DNA from: Massospora cicadina
Taxonomy: Eukaryota > Entomophthoromycota > Entomophthoromycetes > Entomophthorales > Entomophthoraceae
Assembly: GCA_022478985.1 (NCBI GenBank)
Contig: JAKSZP010007882.1
Span: 372,001 to 436,000, forward strand
Direction: 5' to 3'
Length of the DNA: 64,000 nucleotides
Each line of letters begins with the position of its first letter. The stretch's first letter is position 1. Shown here piece by piece: positions 22,118-33,406 of this stretch. The position numbers and the translations under genes were made by a program. Under the pieces are notes generated by a model. The model had not been told where the DNA came from. It made no database searches and was given only the letters and a program-made list of their open reading frames with translations.

Positions 22118-22805
22118 TGTCAGAAAAGGCTGAAATCAAGTCAGTTCAGTCAAAGATTAAATTTTACTTGAATCTCCCTTTAAACTTCAGAAGATGTTGA
22201 TCTATGAAACATTTGAATGGACCATTGTCCTAAAGGAATTATAGGGCCAAAGTGATGCTGAAACCTTCCAGGAGAGTGATGAAAGGTTCCCCTTCCTTGA
22301 TAAAAGGCTTCATCTCCTCCAAGTCTTTGGAAAGATCTTGACAATAACAGGGGGCAATACCACGCTAAGATTACGACCCTTTAAGACTATATCTGTACCC
22401 TCTTTTGATTAGATAAAGTACGTTGTTTACTACCCTGTCACGCTTTGATTACTGCCATAGTGTATAGATCTAGTGAATAATATCCCATTAGGATGAACGC
22501 TATAGTAAAATGACTCATAATTTTTTAACCTTCAAAGAAACTGGAAATTAAATAGGATTTTCTGAAAAGTGATTATTACTGTTATACGCATAATTTTGAA
22601 GTCACGCTGATAGCTAGCTGAAATAAAAGATATAAAATGTTAAGGATAATATTAACCTTAATTTTATACTTATTAAAAATCTTTAATCTGGTTTTAAGAT
22701 ATTATGAAATTCTACCTAGCTGGCCAGGCTTTTTCTTCCCGTCCCAACAATCTTTTGGTACTCCTGTCAAGTACCCCTGAGCCGTAGTGAACCTTGACAA
22801 TTGCT
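22118..22805 (+). repeat. F 3' LTR and possibly G 5' LTR
   Basis: This is non-coding sequence between F's polypurine tract and G's first ATG. It starts TGTCAGAAAAGG. A TATA-like gataaaagg lies near 22280. No matching second copy was found, so whether this is one LTR or two abutting ones cannot be settled. The stretch cctgagccgtagtgaacc near 22778 faintly recalls the shared primer site but is too diverged to call. Confidence 0.35.
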
Positions 22806-24850
22806 ATGGACAACAATGACTTAATTTCAGACTCTTCTTACTTTTTTAAAACTTTTCCCTCAATGAGTGGGAAGTTAACACAATTGTAGATTAACCTGTT
22901 GCCACTTCATGTAATCTGAAGCTACCAGCTCCTATGGAGGTGGGCCTTACCATTCCATCCACTGAACATTATCATCTACAGCTTTCAGACTTCTCAGATT
23001 CCATTCAACACCTTATCACTAGGGCCTTTGTCCCAGGTAGATGAGCTAATCAAAAACAAGATTTATCTTGTAAACTTAGACAATAAATCTACTCTCTACT
23101 AATAACTTAAACGCTGATTAATTTAGAGTAGGGAGTACTGAGCACTACTTATGTCAATTCGTCCACCCGGCACTTATATAGTTATGCAGATGCAAGATTC
23201 CATCATCAAGAACTTCTCTGACACTTTAACCTTCCATATACTTTACATACTCAACTCTTAGAATTCCTATAACTCTTCTTCTTTTTTGATGGATAGAATC
23301 AGAGTTAAGTATTTGACAATTACCATCTCTTTAACAAAATGAAGTCTTAATTAAATTGCCTCTATTAAAAGAGATCAGATATGTCCATCTGTACTATATA
23401 ATAACTTAGTGTTTTAGAAGTCAGTTTCCAAAACCAGATCAAAATTAATTCAACTGAAATACAATCCCAGAATGACGCCCTGATAGATTCTCGTGGTCCA
23501 AATAAATTACTAAGTTATTAATTTATTAAGCCCAATAAAAGTTGGTCAATACTTATTTTTTGGTCCTCTGGGATGCCTGGTCATCCTGGGCCCCCAAAAG
23601 ACTTATAATACCTGGGCCTACTAGAACTCCTGGGATTTATGTACCCCCTGGAAAACCTGGTGCACCTGACGCCCTGGTATTCAGGTAAGACCTTGCCCCT
23701 GTTCCTTTAGGGCCGATTAACAGTTTGGTGATTATGGAAGACAGACTCACCCTTTTAGTGCAGCAGATGAAATTGCTTAATACCCAGTTAGGACGCGTTG
23801 CTATGGGTAGTGAACTCGCTGTGATGGGGTGCCTTTAAATTCTGAAGTCTCTCTATCTGCTCACATGGTCAAATTGTAGCCTTATCAGAATTACCTGTCT
23901 CTATGCAAGAGGTGGATTAGAAAATTAATACTGTTAAACAGTATCAACTCATGCTTAAGGAAATGACTTCTATTATATAGATTGAGGTTAAACAGTCTTT
24001 TTGGAACTTTCCTAAGATTTACCTTCATACAGCCACAAGAATATTGATCTTTTACTAATGATTTGATCAAATTGAGCAATAAAGTAGATGGCAATTACCC
24101 ACTCAAATATCCCTGTTAAATAAAATTCTATTGGGCTGAATTTGTAACTCCTTCTTTAATCCATGTAGCTAACCAGCCTCTATGGGCATTGTATCTAAGA
24201 TCTCTTTTATAGAAATATGTCTTTTGGAGAAAGAAGTATCTTTTCCTACATGTACTGTTAAAAGAGCGCTCTGGAGGATTTTACTAATCAGAAAAAGCAC
24301 AAGGATTTATTCACTTTACTAAGCCAAGTTGCCTAAAATATTATGGTCCCACAATTAATGAATTGTTGCAATTTGTGCAATGCTAAGTCCGCATAGATAA
24401 ATAATTTTGGAGTGATATAATCTTGGAAAAATAAAATTGGGCTTTCATAGGGATAAGCCTCAATCAAGGAGAATCTATTAAAAAGTTTTCTCAAAGGTTC
24501 TATATTTATGCTAAAACTTTGGTTGTGGGAAATTGAATCACCTTGGACGACTCCATACATCTTCTTTATCTGAATTCCATCCATGTCCAATAATCAGTTG
24601 TAAATCAAGGCAGTTAAGCCCAATCTTGTCTCAAGCTGCACATTAAAAAGCCCTTACAATGGATCATCCTTATCTCCTAAATACTGGTGGACTTTCTCGC
24701 TCTGCACCTGAAGCTTTACCACACAATCTAGCTATGATGCCTCCCATATCTTCTACCCTGAGAAAGTTCTGCGCCTATTGCAAGAGTACCACTTACACCA
24801 TAGATAGCTGCTTCCATCGTCCTCAGAATGATGCTTTATTTGTGTTATAG
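22806..24850 (+). pseudogene. Element G: gag with Gly/Pro-rich tract
   Basis: It opens at ATG 22806 (MDNNDLISDSSYFFKTF). Near 23566-23690, after allowing shifts, there is a collagen-like run of Gly-x-Pro/Pro-Gly units (SGMPGHPGPP, then PGPTRTPG and PPGKPGAPDA). MEDRLTLLVQQMKLLNTQLG follows, a likely coiled coil. The C-terminal part at 24659-24850 has a Cys cluster, KFCAYCKSTTYTIDSC, in the place of a zinc knuckle (CxxC then C, with no canonical His). There are many stops. Confidence 0.5.
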
Positions 24851-24929
24851 GAGCTTTACTGTCCCAACATGATGAAAATCTCGTAAATCATTTCAACTAC
24901 TAACCAAAGTTATTTAACACTAAAATTAT

Positions 24930-25300
24930 TTTGTAAGGAAATGCGAGTGCTTGGCAGTCTTAATGGCCAATAAACCTCTCTAGCCCTTTCAATATGGGGA
25001 CACTTCATTTGCCTACTGATCATACATCCTAGCGGTAGCTCCAAAAATTGAAAGATCCTGATAGGCGCCTAGCTTGTTGGGCTTTAAACTTCAAAAATAT
25101 GATTTTTCTATAACTTATCACCCAAGTTTAAGAACCAAAACGTGGATTGCTTGTCCAGATTACCTATCCTTATTATATTTGAGTACTGAGGAAGATTGCC
25201 TCGTTAAAATCTTAAGCCAACCTCATATTGAAAGAAGGAACCTATTTTAATACAAAGAATTTAGAAAATGGTAAAAATATACAAATTTATGATGGCAAAT
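24930..25300 (+). pseudogene. Element G: RNase H remnant
   Basis: The plus strand gives LLGFKLQKYDFSITYHPSL followed by a degraded NVDCLSRLP-type ending (WIACPDYLS), the last block of gypsy RNase H. Protease and RT are missing between the gag Cys cluster and here, so G has an internal deletion. The frame then runs into chromovirus C1 at 25314 and resumes as integrase at 38231. Confidence 0.55.
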
Positions 25301-25313
25301 CTCTACATACTAG

Positions 25314-25957
25314 TGTCAACAGCCAGGGACTGGTGTACTACTGACCTGATTGGTGGTAGCTAACCATGAGCTAGCATAACCAAGGGGTTTGATCCAGTAT
25401 GATAAGTACATTAGAGGTGTCCAGGTATAAGGAATGGTGGGTAAGCTGGCATGGGAGTTGCCTAAAGACATGGTTTTAAATGGGAAAAATTGGAAGGGAG
25501 TTTCTTGTAGTCTGGGGTGGTGGATCGGGACTGATAACACTTTAGTAAAAAATCTTGTTAGTGTTTGCATGATACAGAATATTTTTATTGACCACAAAGA
25601 TTAACCAAATGAATGCCTTGATTTTATATACCATCCAACTTCCTGTACTTACCTAAGCTTAATTGATTTTAAAACAGTGCACTATTATTCTCTGGAGCTT
25701 ATGGGATTGTAAATTGCATGTGATTTTGAAAGAAAGTGGAAATTGTCTCAGTCTCATTGTAAATTTGGTTTGGTGCGATTAACTGACAAAATACTATTGC
25801 AATTGAGGTAAGTTAAATGATTAATCGAACATTTTCACTACAACTATTCATTTAATATGCAATTATTCGATCTAACTTCATCACATATCCTCCTTATCTG
25901 CTGGATGATGTCTGTAATCTCAGAATTTTATTAATGTCAGGATTTACCATGACATCA
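25314..25957 (-). repeat. C1 3' LTR (without the SINE)
   Basis: It is collinear with 37453-38230 from agggactggtg to the gtcaggatt block. At position 25576, where the 5' LTR has a 131-bp insert, this copy reads agaatatttttattgacc without interruption and so shows the empty site. On the minus side the polypurine run ggtggggga sits just outside (25958-25966). Confidence 0.85.
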
Positions 25958-26048
25958 TCCCCCACCAAGGCTGAAGCTATCTGAGAGGCCTTCTTCTTCC
26001 ATTTCTTACACACCTTACCTGCATTTTTTAAGTTCTCCTCAGGCTCCC
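25958..26048 (-). pseudogene. C1 chromodomain, distal half
   Basis: The minus strand reads EPEENLKNAGKVCKKWKKK, which completes the chromodomain begun at 33.43-33.52 kb (GYLAEEST then a Trp changed to stop). The two halves are separated by element B. The frame carries on through the polypurine tract into the LTR and stops at 25894, as is common for the last pol codons. Confidence 0.75.
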
Positions 26049-26614
26049 TGTTATAAAATTGCAGTATAGCAATGATACACTGAGGGTTTTGCACAGGGGT
26101 ATGACCACTGAGCAATAGGACCAAAGATATGAAGATTGTCATCCTTGAATCAATTCAATAAACTTTTTAATGAATATGGAGCAATTGCCCCACTGACACT
26201 TCTTTATTTGATATAATACCTTCAGTGGATCCTTCCTAGTTTTCTCACTCTCTTCTTACTAACCACCTCCTCTCTTCAATCGCCTCAGCTCTCTTATATC
26301 TCAGCAACTTAGATGATACCATTTTCTCAGCTTAGTAATTTTTATCACTGTATCTCATTGGTTCCGGCAGAGTTCATCAACTATTAATTAATGATTACCT
26401 AGTTTGAGGCGATTACCAATCATTTGTCATGCATCAACATATCCTAACCACCTAATCACTACATCTTCGGTGTACTTCCTTCTATATAGTGAGGTCAACT
26501 TCACTCATCAATTCAGATACTCAATAATACTCATATAGGCCTAACCATGATGTTAATTAATGATCCGCTGATAATTATTTTGGCTTATCATCCAGTCATA
26601 TAGATTTCTTGACA
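26049..26614 (-). repeat. B 3' LTR with adjacent polypurine tract
   Basis: It runs from TGTTATAAAATTG to tttcttgaca, 566 bp, collinear with 32835-33401. Just outside, plus-strand ataccccctttg (26615-26626) is the complement of a polypurine tract. The LTR sense strand is related to D's LTR start (tatgactggatgataag). Confidence 0.85.
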
Positions 26615-26654
26615 ATACCCCCTTTGACTGGACAATAAGCCATACAACGTTTCT

Positions 26655-27926
26655 TTGATCAACACAATGCAGCTTACCACACGCCAACAACCACAAGCTC
26701 ATGACTTTAACTTTTTCTTCCAATTATGGCTTGACGCAGATCTGACTGACCCAGGTCGCATCCCACTCCACCGGTTCCCTCTTCCTCTGGCCAATAAAGG
26801 AGATGCCAAAGTGGACGCTGTGGCCCTTTTAGCACAGGATGAGCTCCTTCCTGAATTTGTTGGTCATCTGTCTGCCTAGCATGCCCCCTTTGGGGACATA
26901 GTGACTTAGTTGCGCTGGAGAGGGGATTGGAGCCAAGGCCCTTCATTTAATGAGGCAGCCAGCTCCTGGCGGACAGCTTCAGCCATCTAGTGCTTCCGCC
27001 TCCTACTGAGCCTCATCCCATAGTACTATCAGTCTGACGAGTGCTGTGCTTCATGAAGTGGGTGATAGCCAGCTGGTCAGGGCCCTTTCCCCACGCTCCT
27101 ACCCACTTTTAGTCCCTAGGGGCGCAATTCCAAAACAACCAGTTGAATCACATGCAATCTGGAATCGCCACAGTGTTTGCCAGCCTTAACGCCAACAACC
27201 CATCCCAATACCTCCTCATCATGGCGCTTCTTGGCAACATGATTTTTTTCATCCTGTGGGTGAGTTAGGGTCAGGGATGGAGCAGCACTGGGCGACCCTT
27301 GAGTGGGCCTGTCAAGCAGCATTTACAGCGGCCGCTTCTTTCCCAGCTGCCTGTCCCATCATGGAGGACTTCCTCATGGATTGCCTGGCTCTGGGCACGG
27401 CCTTTCCCCCCAAGCCAGAACTCAACTTCTTGTGCGCCTGCCCTTACAACTCCGTCCCCTTCTTCTCAGGTAAATGCTGATCTCTTGAGAGCTTCAGCGC
27501 ATGTGGTTTCAGGCTTTGCTTCTAGTGGGGCAAGAGCAAGTTCATTTTGATCTTGAGCAGCTGGCCAAGCTATCGCCATCTCGCCTGTTACCTTGGGTCC
27601 CCAGTACATCCTCCTCCTCCAGTTACGCCAACCCATCCTCCCCTCCATTAGCTGGTGCGATGGCCCCAGAGCGGACACCAACTCTCTCGCCCTTGATAAG
27701 GTAGCCTCTGCCCCCACCACTAAACCTAGAAGGGTTCAGAAAATATGCACCACTTCTAAAGCAATGAAGAAAGAAACGTGGGTCCCACCAATCAAAGCGC
27801 AAGAATTACCATAAGAAACTGAAAAGGAGCAGGAAGAAGAAGACAGCTTGGCAGAAGATACAAGAGCCAACACCAATAAACTTAGCTTATATACCCACAT
27901 GATGATGATCTTTTTCTTTTTTAAAT
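26655..27926 (+). pseudogene. B antisense ORF (opposite strand to pol)
   Basis: The plus-strand frame opens at an ATG 40 bases inside the 3' LTR and closes near 27926, with at least three frame changes. Open parts are 26655-26879, 27256-27480 and 27501-27814. The N-terminal third reads FPLPLANKGD..VALLAQDEL, weakly like FPFLSKKVSK..VPLVTQGDL in K's antisense ORF. The middle has LMDCLALGTAFPP as in E1. The C-terminal third is Pro- and Ser-rich, then highly charged (Glu/Lys). It is locally more GC-rich than its surroundings. No known family is recognised and no transmembrane segment is convincing. Confidence 0.5.
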
Positions 27927-27989
27927 AAATCTATTGCTGTTTATATGCCCAAAAGAACTTTGTGTGCACTCGGTTAATAATTTGACCAC

Positions 27990-28830
27990 CCACTGGGTCC
28001 TTGATAGTATAGGTATCAACACATGTTTTTTCTATTATCTCAAAAGGGCCTATCTAAATATTAGCTAGCTTATGCTTCTGCCCAAACCTGTGCTGATTGT
28101 GGAATAGAACAATATCATCATCCTTGAACTGAGCTAGCTCACTATGATGTACCTGATTGGCAGCCTTGTTTTTAATTTTATTGGCCAAGCTGAATGAGTA
28201 CACTTTGGTTTGTAACTTAATCAACGTATTCATTAGGGTGGTCAGGTAGCGATGAGGATCCATTCTTCCAGTATCTTCCATGTAGGCATAGAGTAGCGCA
28301 GGTATAGCGGGGTGCCGTCCATATAGTAACGGAAAAAGGCTCTTCCCTGTTTCCAAGTGGTAACTAATATTGTAGGTGAACACAGTGGTAGATAAGAGGT
28401 TGCTCCAATTGGAGGGCTATCCATTACTAGCTTCCATAGTATATTCACCAGCGTCCCCTTGACCAATTCGACCATTCCACTAGATTCAGGGTGATATGGG
28501 GTTGTTAGAACCCGCAGAGGGCCATCATTTCATTGAACTTGGGTAGGAGTGAGAGGTAAAATTAGTTCAGCTATCGGTAAGGATAAACTGAGGGCAGCCA
28601 TGGCGCTGGATTATACACTCCATTACAAACTTAGCCACAGTAACTGCCCCCAGATCTCATATTGCCCATGCTTCAACTCACATGCTCAAGTGGTCGATCA
28701 CCACCAGAATGTACTTTGACCAGTAAAGCTCCCATTGGCAGGGGCCAAAGACATCAATGGGAATCGTATGCCAAGCAAAACTTGGTTTCACTAACTGGTA
28801 CAAGGTCTTCTGGCAGAATGGCTTTTCCAC
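27990..28830 (-). pseudogene. B integrase
   Basis: The minus strand gives IPIDVFGPCQW (first Asp), YILVVIDHLS, GCPQFILTDS..NF (second Asp), GMVELVKGTLVNI (the Glu block), then AFTYNISYHLETGKSLFPLLYGRHP and a C-terminal barrel (LANI, GPFEIIEKTCVDTYTIKDP) at about 28.0 kb. Parts are spread over three frames. The zinc finger HHCC sits upstream in the same region as the RNase H end. It would insert the cDNA into the genome. Confidence 0.7.
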
Positions 28831-28833
28831 TTG

Positions 28834-29560
28834 TCAATAATGGCAGCAGGATATCGTTACCAGCATGTCAAAGCTCATGCTTTCCCAATAATAGTGAGGG
28901 TGCAACAATTCCAACGTCTTGCTCACGCCACCATGCCCAACTGCCCTATATGCGCTCATGATAATGTTAGTCCATACCAAGAGTTGTGGAAAATTTATTT
29001 TTGAATTGCCAATCCGCTTGTACAACTCACCATTCTGCTGAAGAGTGTTGGCTCGCATTTCATTCAATGCCTTGATGACTTGTGGCGGCTCAACATCGTA
29101 CTTTCCGCTGAGCATCTTGTCATACATGATATTGCTCAGATACACCCTAACTGCAATAGTTGGTAGTCTCAACAAGCAATCAGCATTCTGGTGTTTTGCT
29201 CCTGATTGGTGAAGGATCTCAAAGTTAAAATCCTGCAGTTTGAGGGCCCACCTAGTTAAACGTCCTTCAGGATTGTTGAGGTTCTTCAACTAGCGTAGCA
29301 AAGCATGATCCGTTATGACTTTAAACTTAACTCTGTGCAAATATACTCTAAATTGCTTATTGCGTAGATCACCGCTAAGCACTCCTGCTTGGTTACAGTA
29401 TAGTTACGTTCATGGCAATTCAGGCTCCAACTGCAGTATGCAACTGGTGCTCTTCTCCCTCATCGTCCTTTTTGGATAAGACCGCCCCCACAGCGGAAAT
29501 AGATGCATCCATATGAACAATGAATTCTTTGTCAAAATTGGGATAGCGTAACACTGTCAC
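28834..29560 (-). pseudogene. B RNase H and integrase zinc finger
   Basis: Minus-strand FIVHMDASISAVGAVLS (near 29.5 kb) holds the first catalytic Asp. VKFKVITDHALLR, GRLTRWALKLQDFNFEILH and NADCLLRLP follow. The 151-codon open stretch 28834-29289 continues into ELYKRIGNSK and SAYRAVGHGGVSKTLELLHPHYYW, the His-x-His half of the integrase zinc finger; its Cys pair is degraded (SCCHY). Homologous blocks are in H and F. Confidence 0.75.
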
Positions 29561-29699
29561 ACTTCTCAGCGCTATTCAAAGTGTATCAAAGGAGCATTGA
29601 CGCTATTTCGTTCATTAGAAAGCAGCATTTTTCTTTAGCAACTCAAACAGTGGACCTCCAATACAGCTAAAGTTAGGGATGAAGCGCCAGTATTAGTTG

Positions 29700-30572
29700 A
29701 CCATCCCCAAAAAGACCTGAATGTCACGCTTACTGGTGGGCGTAGCCATTTTTTGGATAGCCTCCACCTTGGTGGTTAAGGCTTCAGCCCTGTCGCATCT
29801 ACTAAAAACCCAAGGTATTCCACATGGTCCTTGAAAAAGTGGCATTTCTGGGGTTTGGTCGTGATGTTGGCCTTGGTCAACCGGTGGAATATTTCCTCCA
29901 AATAGTTGAGGTGCTCAGAAAACGTGCAAGAGAATACATTGATGTCGTCAAGGTACACAAGGATGTATGCCAATTTCAAGTCGCTGAGAATGGTATCCAT
30001 AGCCCGTTGGAACGTAGCTGAGGCATTACACAACCCTTGTGGCATATGGGTCGGTTGGAAATGCCCCTTGGAAGTGATAATGACGCATTTCCTTTGTTCT
30101 GCCGCAGGCAACTTGATTTGCTAGTAGCTCAATATCAGGTCCATTGCCAAGAAGTAACAGGCTTTACCTAGTCGATCCAGTGCATCATTGATCCATGGCA
30201 AGGGATATAAGTCTTTCTTGGTGATGCTGTTAAGCTTCTGGTAGTCTATTACTACCTGATTGGTGCCATCCTTCTTTTTACAATAAGAACAGGTGAAGCC
30301 CATGGACTTTTTGATGGTTTGAGCATTCCTTGCTCCAGCAGCTTTGCGGTTTCCTCAGTTACTACTTCCTCAGCTGCCCTCAATTGGTGAATCAGCCACG
30401 ACCTGATGGAGGGATGATCCCCAGTGTCCAATTGATGAACCACCCCCTTAGCGCACCCTAAATCATGGTCATTGACAGCAAAAATCTCCTTATATGTTTC
30501 AAATAAAGATGTCACCTGATCCTTCTGATTTTCCATTAAACTGGCTAAAATTTCATGTGGAACCACCATCAC
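29700..30572 (-). pseudogene. B reverse transcriptase
   Basis: The leader DQVTSLFETYKEIFAVNDHDLGCAK is followed by KPSKSPWASPVLIVK. After a shift comes KKDGTNQVVIDYQKLNSI (30121-30303), and in a third stretch (29776-30111) MPQGLCNASATFQRAM and ILVYLDDINVF, with the catalytic YLDD intact at 29944-29955. KCHFFKDHVEYLGF starts the thumb. The breaks are few, so B was active relatively recently compared with H or F. Confidence 0.8.
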
Positions 30573-30599
30573 TATGCTGGACTTGAATCGATTAGCAAA

Positions 30600-30912
30600 C
30601 CAAATTCATCCAGTGATCCAAACTCATGAGCCTGAAGGACCTCCTCAACTGGGGTCAGATGTATATACGCCTCTATTTGATGCCAGCGGATTTGCATTGG
30701 TTTGTTCTATAAATTTGGTAGCAAAACCTTGGTCTCCCCATGACCTGTAAGTTTATGCCTGGAGCCACGTGGGGCTCAACCTGAGATTGCTGATAAGGGC
30801 TGATAACTTCCCCATAGAGTCCATATGGCACTTCTACTACCAATTCAGTGTTCATTATTACTTGGTGACTAGAGGGGATGGATATTGTCCCAGCTGCTCT
30901 GAGAGAAAGCAT
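30600..30912 (-). pseudogene. B linker domain between protease and RT
   Basis: The open frame 30673-30912 reads SIPSSHQVIMNTELVVEVPYGLYGEV and further short beta-strand-like segments (PHVAPGINLQV). The same arrangement recurs in D (62.3-62.5 kb) and J (50.5-50.75 kb). It occupies the place where A has its dUTPase, but shows none of the dUTPase motifs, so the two should not be equated. Its role is unknown, probably structural. Confidence 0.5.
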
Positions 30913-30949
30913 TTAATATTTGTATATCTGATGGGGAAGGGCCTGGGTC

Positions 30950-31477
30950 TCAACCTTTAATCGATGATAATGAATTGGAATTCACCCCATCACTGTAGGC
31001 CAGGTTAATATGACTCATGTGCACTGGATCCTTTGGCACTCCGCTGGAGGAAAAGTAAATTGGTATCCACTGACCCAGGATTATGAAGGTCTCCACCGTC
31101 ATATCAACAACAGCCCCAAAGTGGCTCAGAAAAGCAGTTTTATTTAACAGATTGTAAGTACTAGTGGGTAGCACTATTGCTAGGGCTACAATAACAATTG
31201 ACTCAAACCGCAAAGGTAGCGCGCTGTATGCTCCCTCAGAGACTGTGCCTTCCACACCTGCAGTCCCATATACCCTACGATGTTCCGCGTCAGGCTCTAA
31301 TGCCAAATTCGCCACCAACTTTGTGGACGCTATGTTAACTGGGGCGCCTGTATCAATTATAGCGCAGATATGGGTTTTTGCAACGATTATATCACAGTAG
31401 GTACATTCAGAATAGGAAGAATTCCGATTGTTTAAAACAAGGACATTTGACGGTTCTATTCTCCCCAGAGAGCTCAC
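30950..31477 (-). pseudogene. B aspartic protease
   Basis: This is a 175-codon uninterrupted frame. SYSECTYCDIIVAKTHICAI leads into IDTGAPVNIASTKLVANL with the catalytic Asp intact. The C-terminal half reads TYNLLNKTAFLSHFGAVVDM and ILGQWIPIYF. The lead-in SECTYCDI is shared with element D (61.84 kb), showing they are one family. It processes Gag-Pol; the start codon is not meaningful because the domain is part of the polyprotein. Confidence 0.8.
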
Positions 31478-31499
31478 AATACCCTCCCCTACTTTAAAT

Positions 31500-32772
31500 T
31501 ACTCTTTAACAATATTGTCCAAAGAGAGGGCAACACTCACAACTTTTAAGAGGGACGCATCAGAGGATGATCCAGCTCCTCTGTAAAATTTTGCTCAAAA
31601 ATTTGACAGTCATGAGGCTTCAATTTCTACTGGGTCCATCTTGCACCATGTCATTTTTTTGCACTTGGATCAATACATTCACCCCTCCAACCAACTGCTG
31701 ATATATGAATGCGTCATTATACTGAGAGACTTATGCTGCAGGTACGTGGATAGGTTCAAGTGAGACGTTTGAGGTTGTAATAGCAGAGGTAGAGAGTCCC
31801 ATCTCTACTCCGCTCTACCTTTTCCCTGATAGCACTGATCCTGCTGTATGTGATGGACCAGATGGGTGGGGCAACCCTGTGCCAGGTGCCCCGGCTGAAC
31901 ATATTCTTAAAAATTGACCCCATAGGGCCTGAGTCCGTGATTGTTGAAATATGGCCCACGCCGAAGGTTAGACTGGAACTAATCAGCATAAAAGATCCAA
32001 CCTGATAAGTGAACTGCTGATGACAACTCAGTTGAGGGCAAGGCGCATAGTGATAATAAGGTCAGGGATTACTAAGCAAACTTTGAGCAAAACGGAGTAA
32101 TTTCTCCAAATAAGAAAGTTCAGCAATGGATGCAGTATGGTTCCACTATGTATAGGGCGGAGAAAAGGCAGTGGATAGATGGTGCAGAATGCAAATAATT
32201 CTAAGCAAGGGCACGTCGTCCTCTTAGTATGGAGTCATATCATTGTACAGCTCATAGAATGGCTTCACTGAGGAGGTAATGGCAATGCACATGTCCAATT
32301 TGGATAAAGTCCCTGCCCCAATTAACATGTGAGCTTCTGCCATAAATCAATCAGCAAATGCGGTACGGGTCTCATTATGCAGGAACCCAATGGTCAGGTA
32401 GTCTGCCTTCCGCTGATACATATTTGCAGTACCCCCAACTAACTACAGCACCTTATCCTTCACTTCCTGGTATGTAATGGAACTGTTTGGAAGGTAGCAA
32501 GTAACTTGATCAGCACTTCCAACATTTGAGGTGGTTATTGGTAATTTCACTTTACACCAACCTGAAGCTCCTTCTATTGTAAACTCAAATCGCTTGAAGA
32601 AGCTCTAAATATTCCTATCACAATTGAACGGAGGCAGCTTATCACTACAAACTTCTTGAAGAAGCTCATCATGCCTTTTGAGCACAGCGTCCATGGCAAG
32701 TTTGAGTTTCTCATATCCACTGGGTTCAGCTTGGCGCAAAGATCCTCTGTTAAAGCAAGCCTGATGCGCCAT
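31500..32772 (-). pseudogene. B gag
   Basis: An ATG at 32772, about 40 bases inside the primer site, opens MAHQACFNRGSLRQAEPSGY. One frame continues about 200 codons with three stops (KRFEFTIEGASGW, SADQVTCYLPNSSITYQEV, QRKADYLTIGFLHNETRTAF, AITSSVKPFYELYNDM). This is a capsid of the retrotransposon gag type and aligns with D's gag. Near 31.89 kb a damaged zinc knuckle reads QPGHLAQGCP, without its first Cys pair. Confidence 0.7.
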
Positions 32773-32815
32773 GGCTGACAATTGAAGGTTTTATTTATTT
32801 ATTTCATCAATGGGC

Positions 32816-32833
32816 CCTCTGTAGTGAGCACCA
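32816..32833 (-). promoter_or_regulatory. Primer-binding site, element B
   Basis: Plus-strand cctctgtagtgagcacca differs by one base from the 18-mer of A and H, ends in CCA, and is one base from the 5' LTR (32835). Confidence 0.75.
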
Positions 32834-32834
32834 C

Positions 32835-33401
32835 TGTTATAAAATCGGTGGTGTAGCAAGGATACACCGAAGGTTTTTTACAGGGATATGCCCACTGAAT
32901 AATAGGACTGACAACATGAAGATTGTTGTCCTCAAATCAACGCAATAAACCTTTTAATTAATATGGTAATTGCCCCAAGGACACTTCTTTATTTGATCTG
33001 GTACCTTCAGCGGATCCTTCCTAGTCAGCTCACTCTCTTCTTACTAAACACCTCCTCACTTCAATCGCCTCATCTCACTTATATCTCAGCGACTTAGATG
33101 ATACCATTTTTTTAGCTTAGTTATTCATTCCACCATGTCTCATTGGTTCTGGCAGAGTCCATCAACTATTAAATTCACGATCGCCTAGTTTGAGGAAATT
33201 ACCAATCATTCATTGTGCATTGACATTTCCTAACTGCCTAATCACTATATATTTGTAGGAATTCCTCCTATACTCCGAGGTCAACTTCCCTCATCAACAT
33301 AAATACTCGATAATATTTATATAGGTCTAACCACGACAGTTAACAAATGATCCATCAGTAATTATTTTGGCTTATCATTCAGTCATATAGATTTCTCAAA
33401 A
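32835..33401 (-). repeat. B 5' LTR
   Basis: It runs from TGTTATAAAATCGG to tttctcaaaa, collinear with 26049-26614. Its outer end has mutated from the expected tgtcaaga start. The boundary was set from the interrupted chromodomain codons rather than from the TG..CA rule. Confidence 0.85.
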
Positions 33402-33406
33402 CTCTC

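Larger units (their letters stand above)
26049..33401 (-). mobile_element. Element B: full-length gypsy element nested in C1
   Basis: LTRs lie at 26049-26614 and 32835-33401, with target duplication ctccc at 26044-26048 against ctctc at 33402-33406 (one substitution). Order on the minus strand is primer site, gag, PR, linker, RT, RH, IN; the plus strand carries an antisense ORF between IN and the 3' LTR. Frames are broken in places but PR and RT active sites are intact. It interrupts C1's chromodomain within the TGG GAG codons of the Trp-Glu-Pro motif. Confidence 0.85.

Noticed and set aside
23566..23690. A host collagen exon
   Set aside because: Only a few Gly-x-y units, broken by stops, lie between gag-like segments; there are no splice signals or flanking collagen domains.
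27466..27720. An 84-codon minus-strand frame opposite B's antisense ORF
   Set aside because: Protein-level similarity to E1 is on the plus strand, and the minus frame has no match in E1 or K.
30673..30912. A second dUTPase in element B
   Set aside because: It occupies the same place as A's dUTPase but lacks the DAG and IDxxYRG motifs; it is better described as a different linker.
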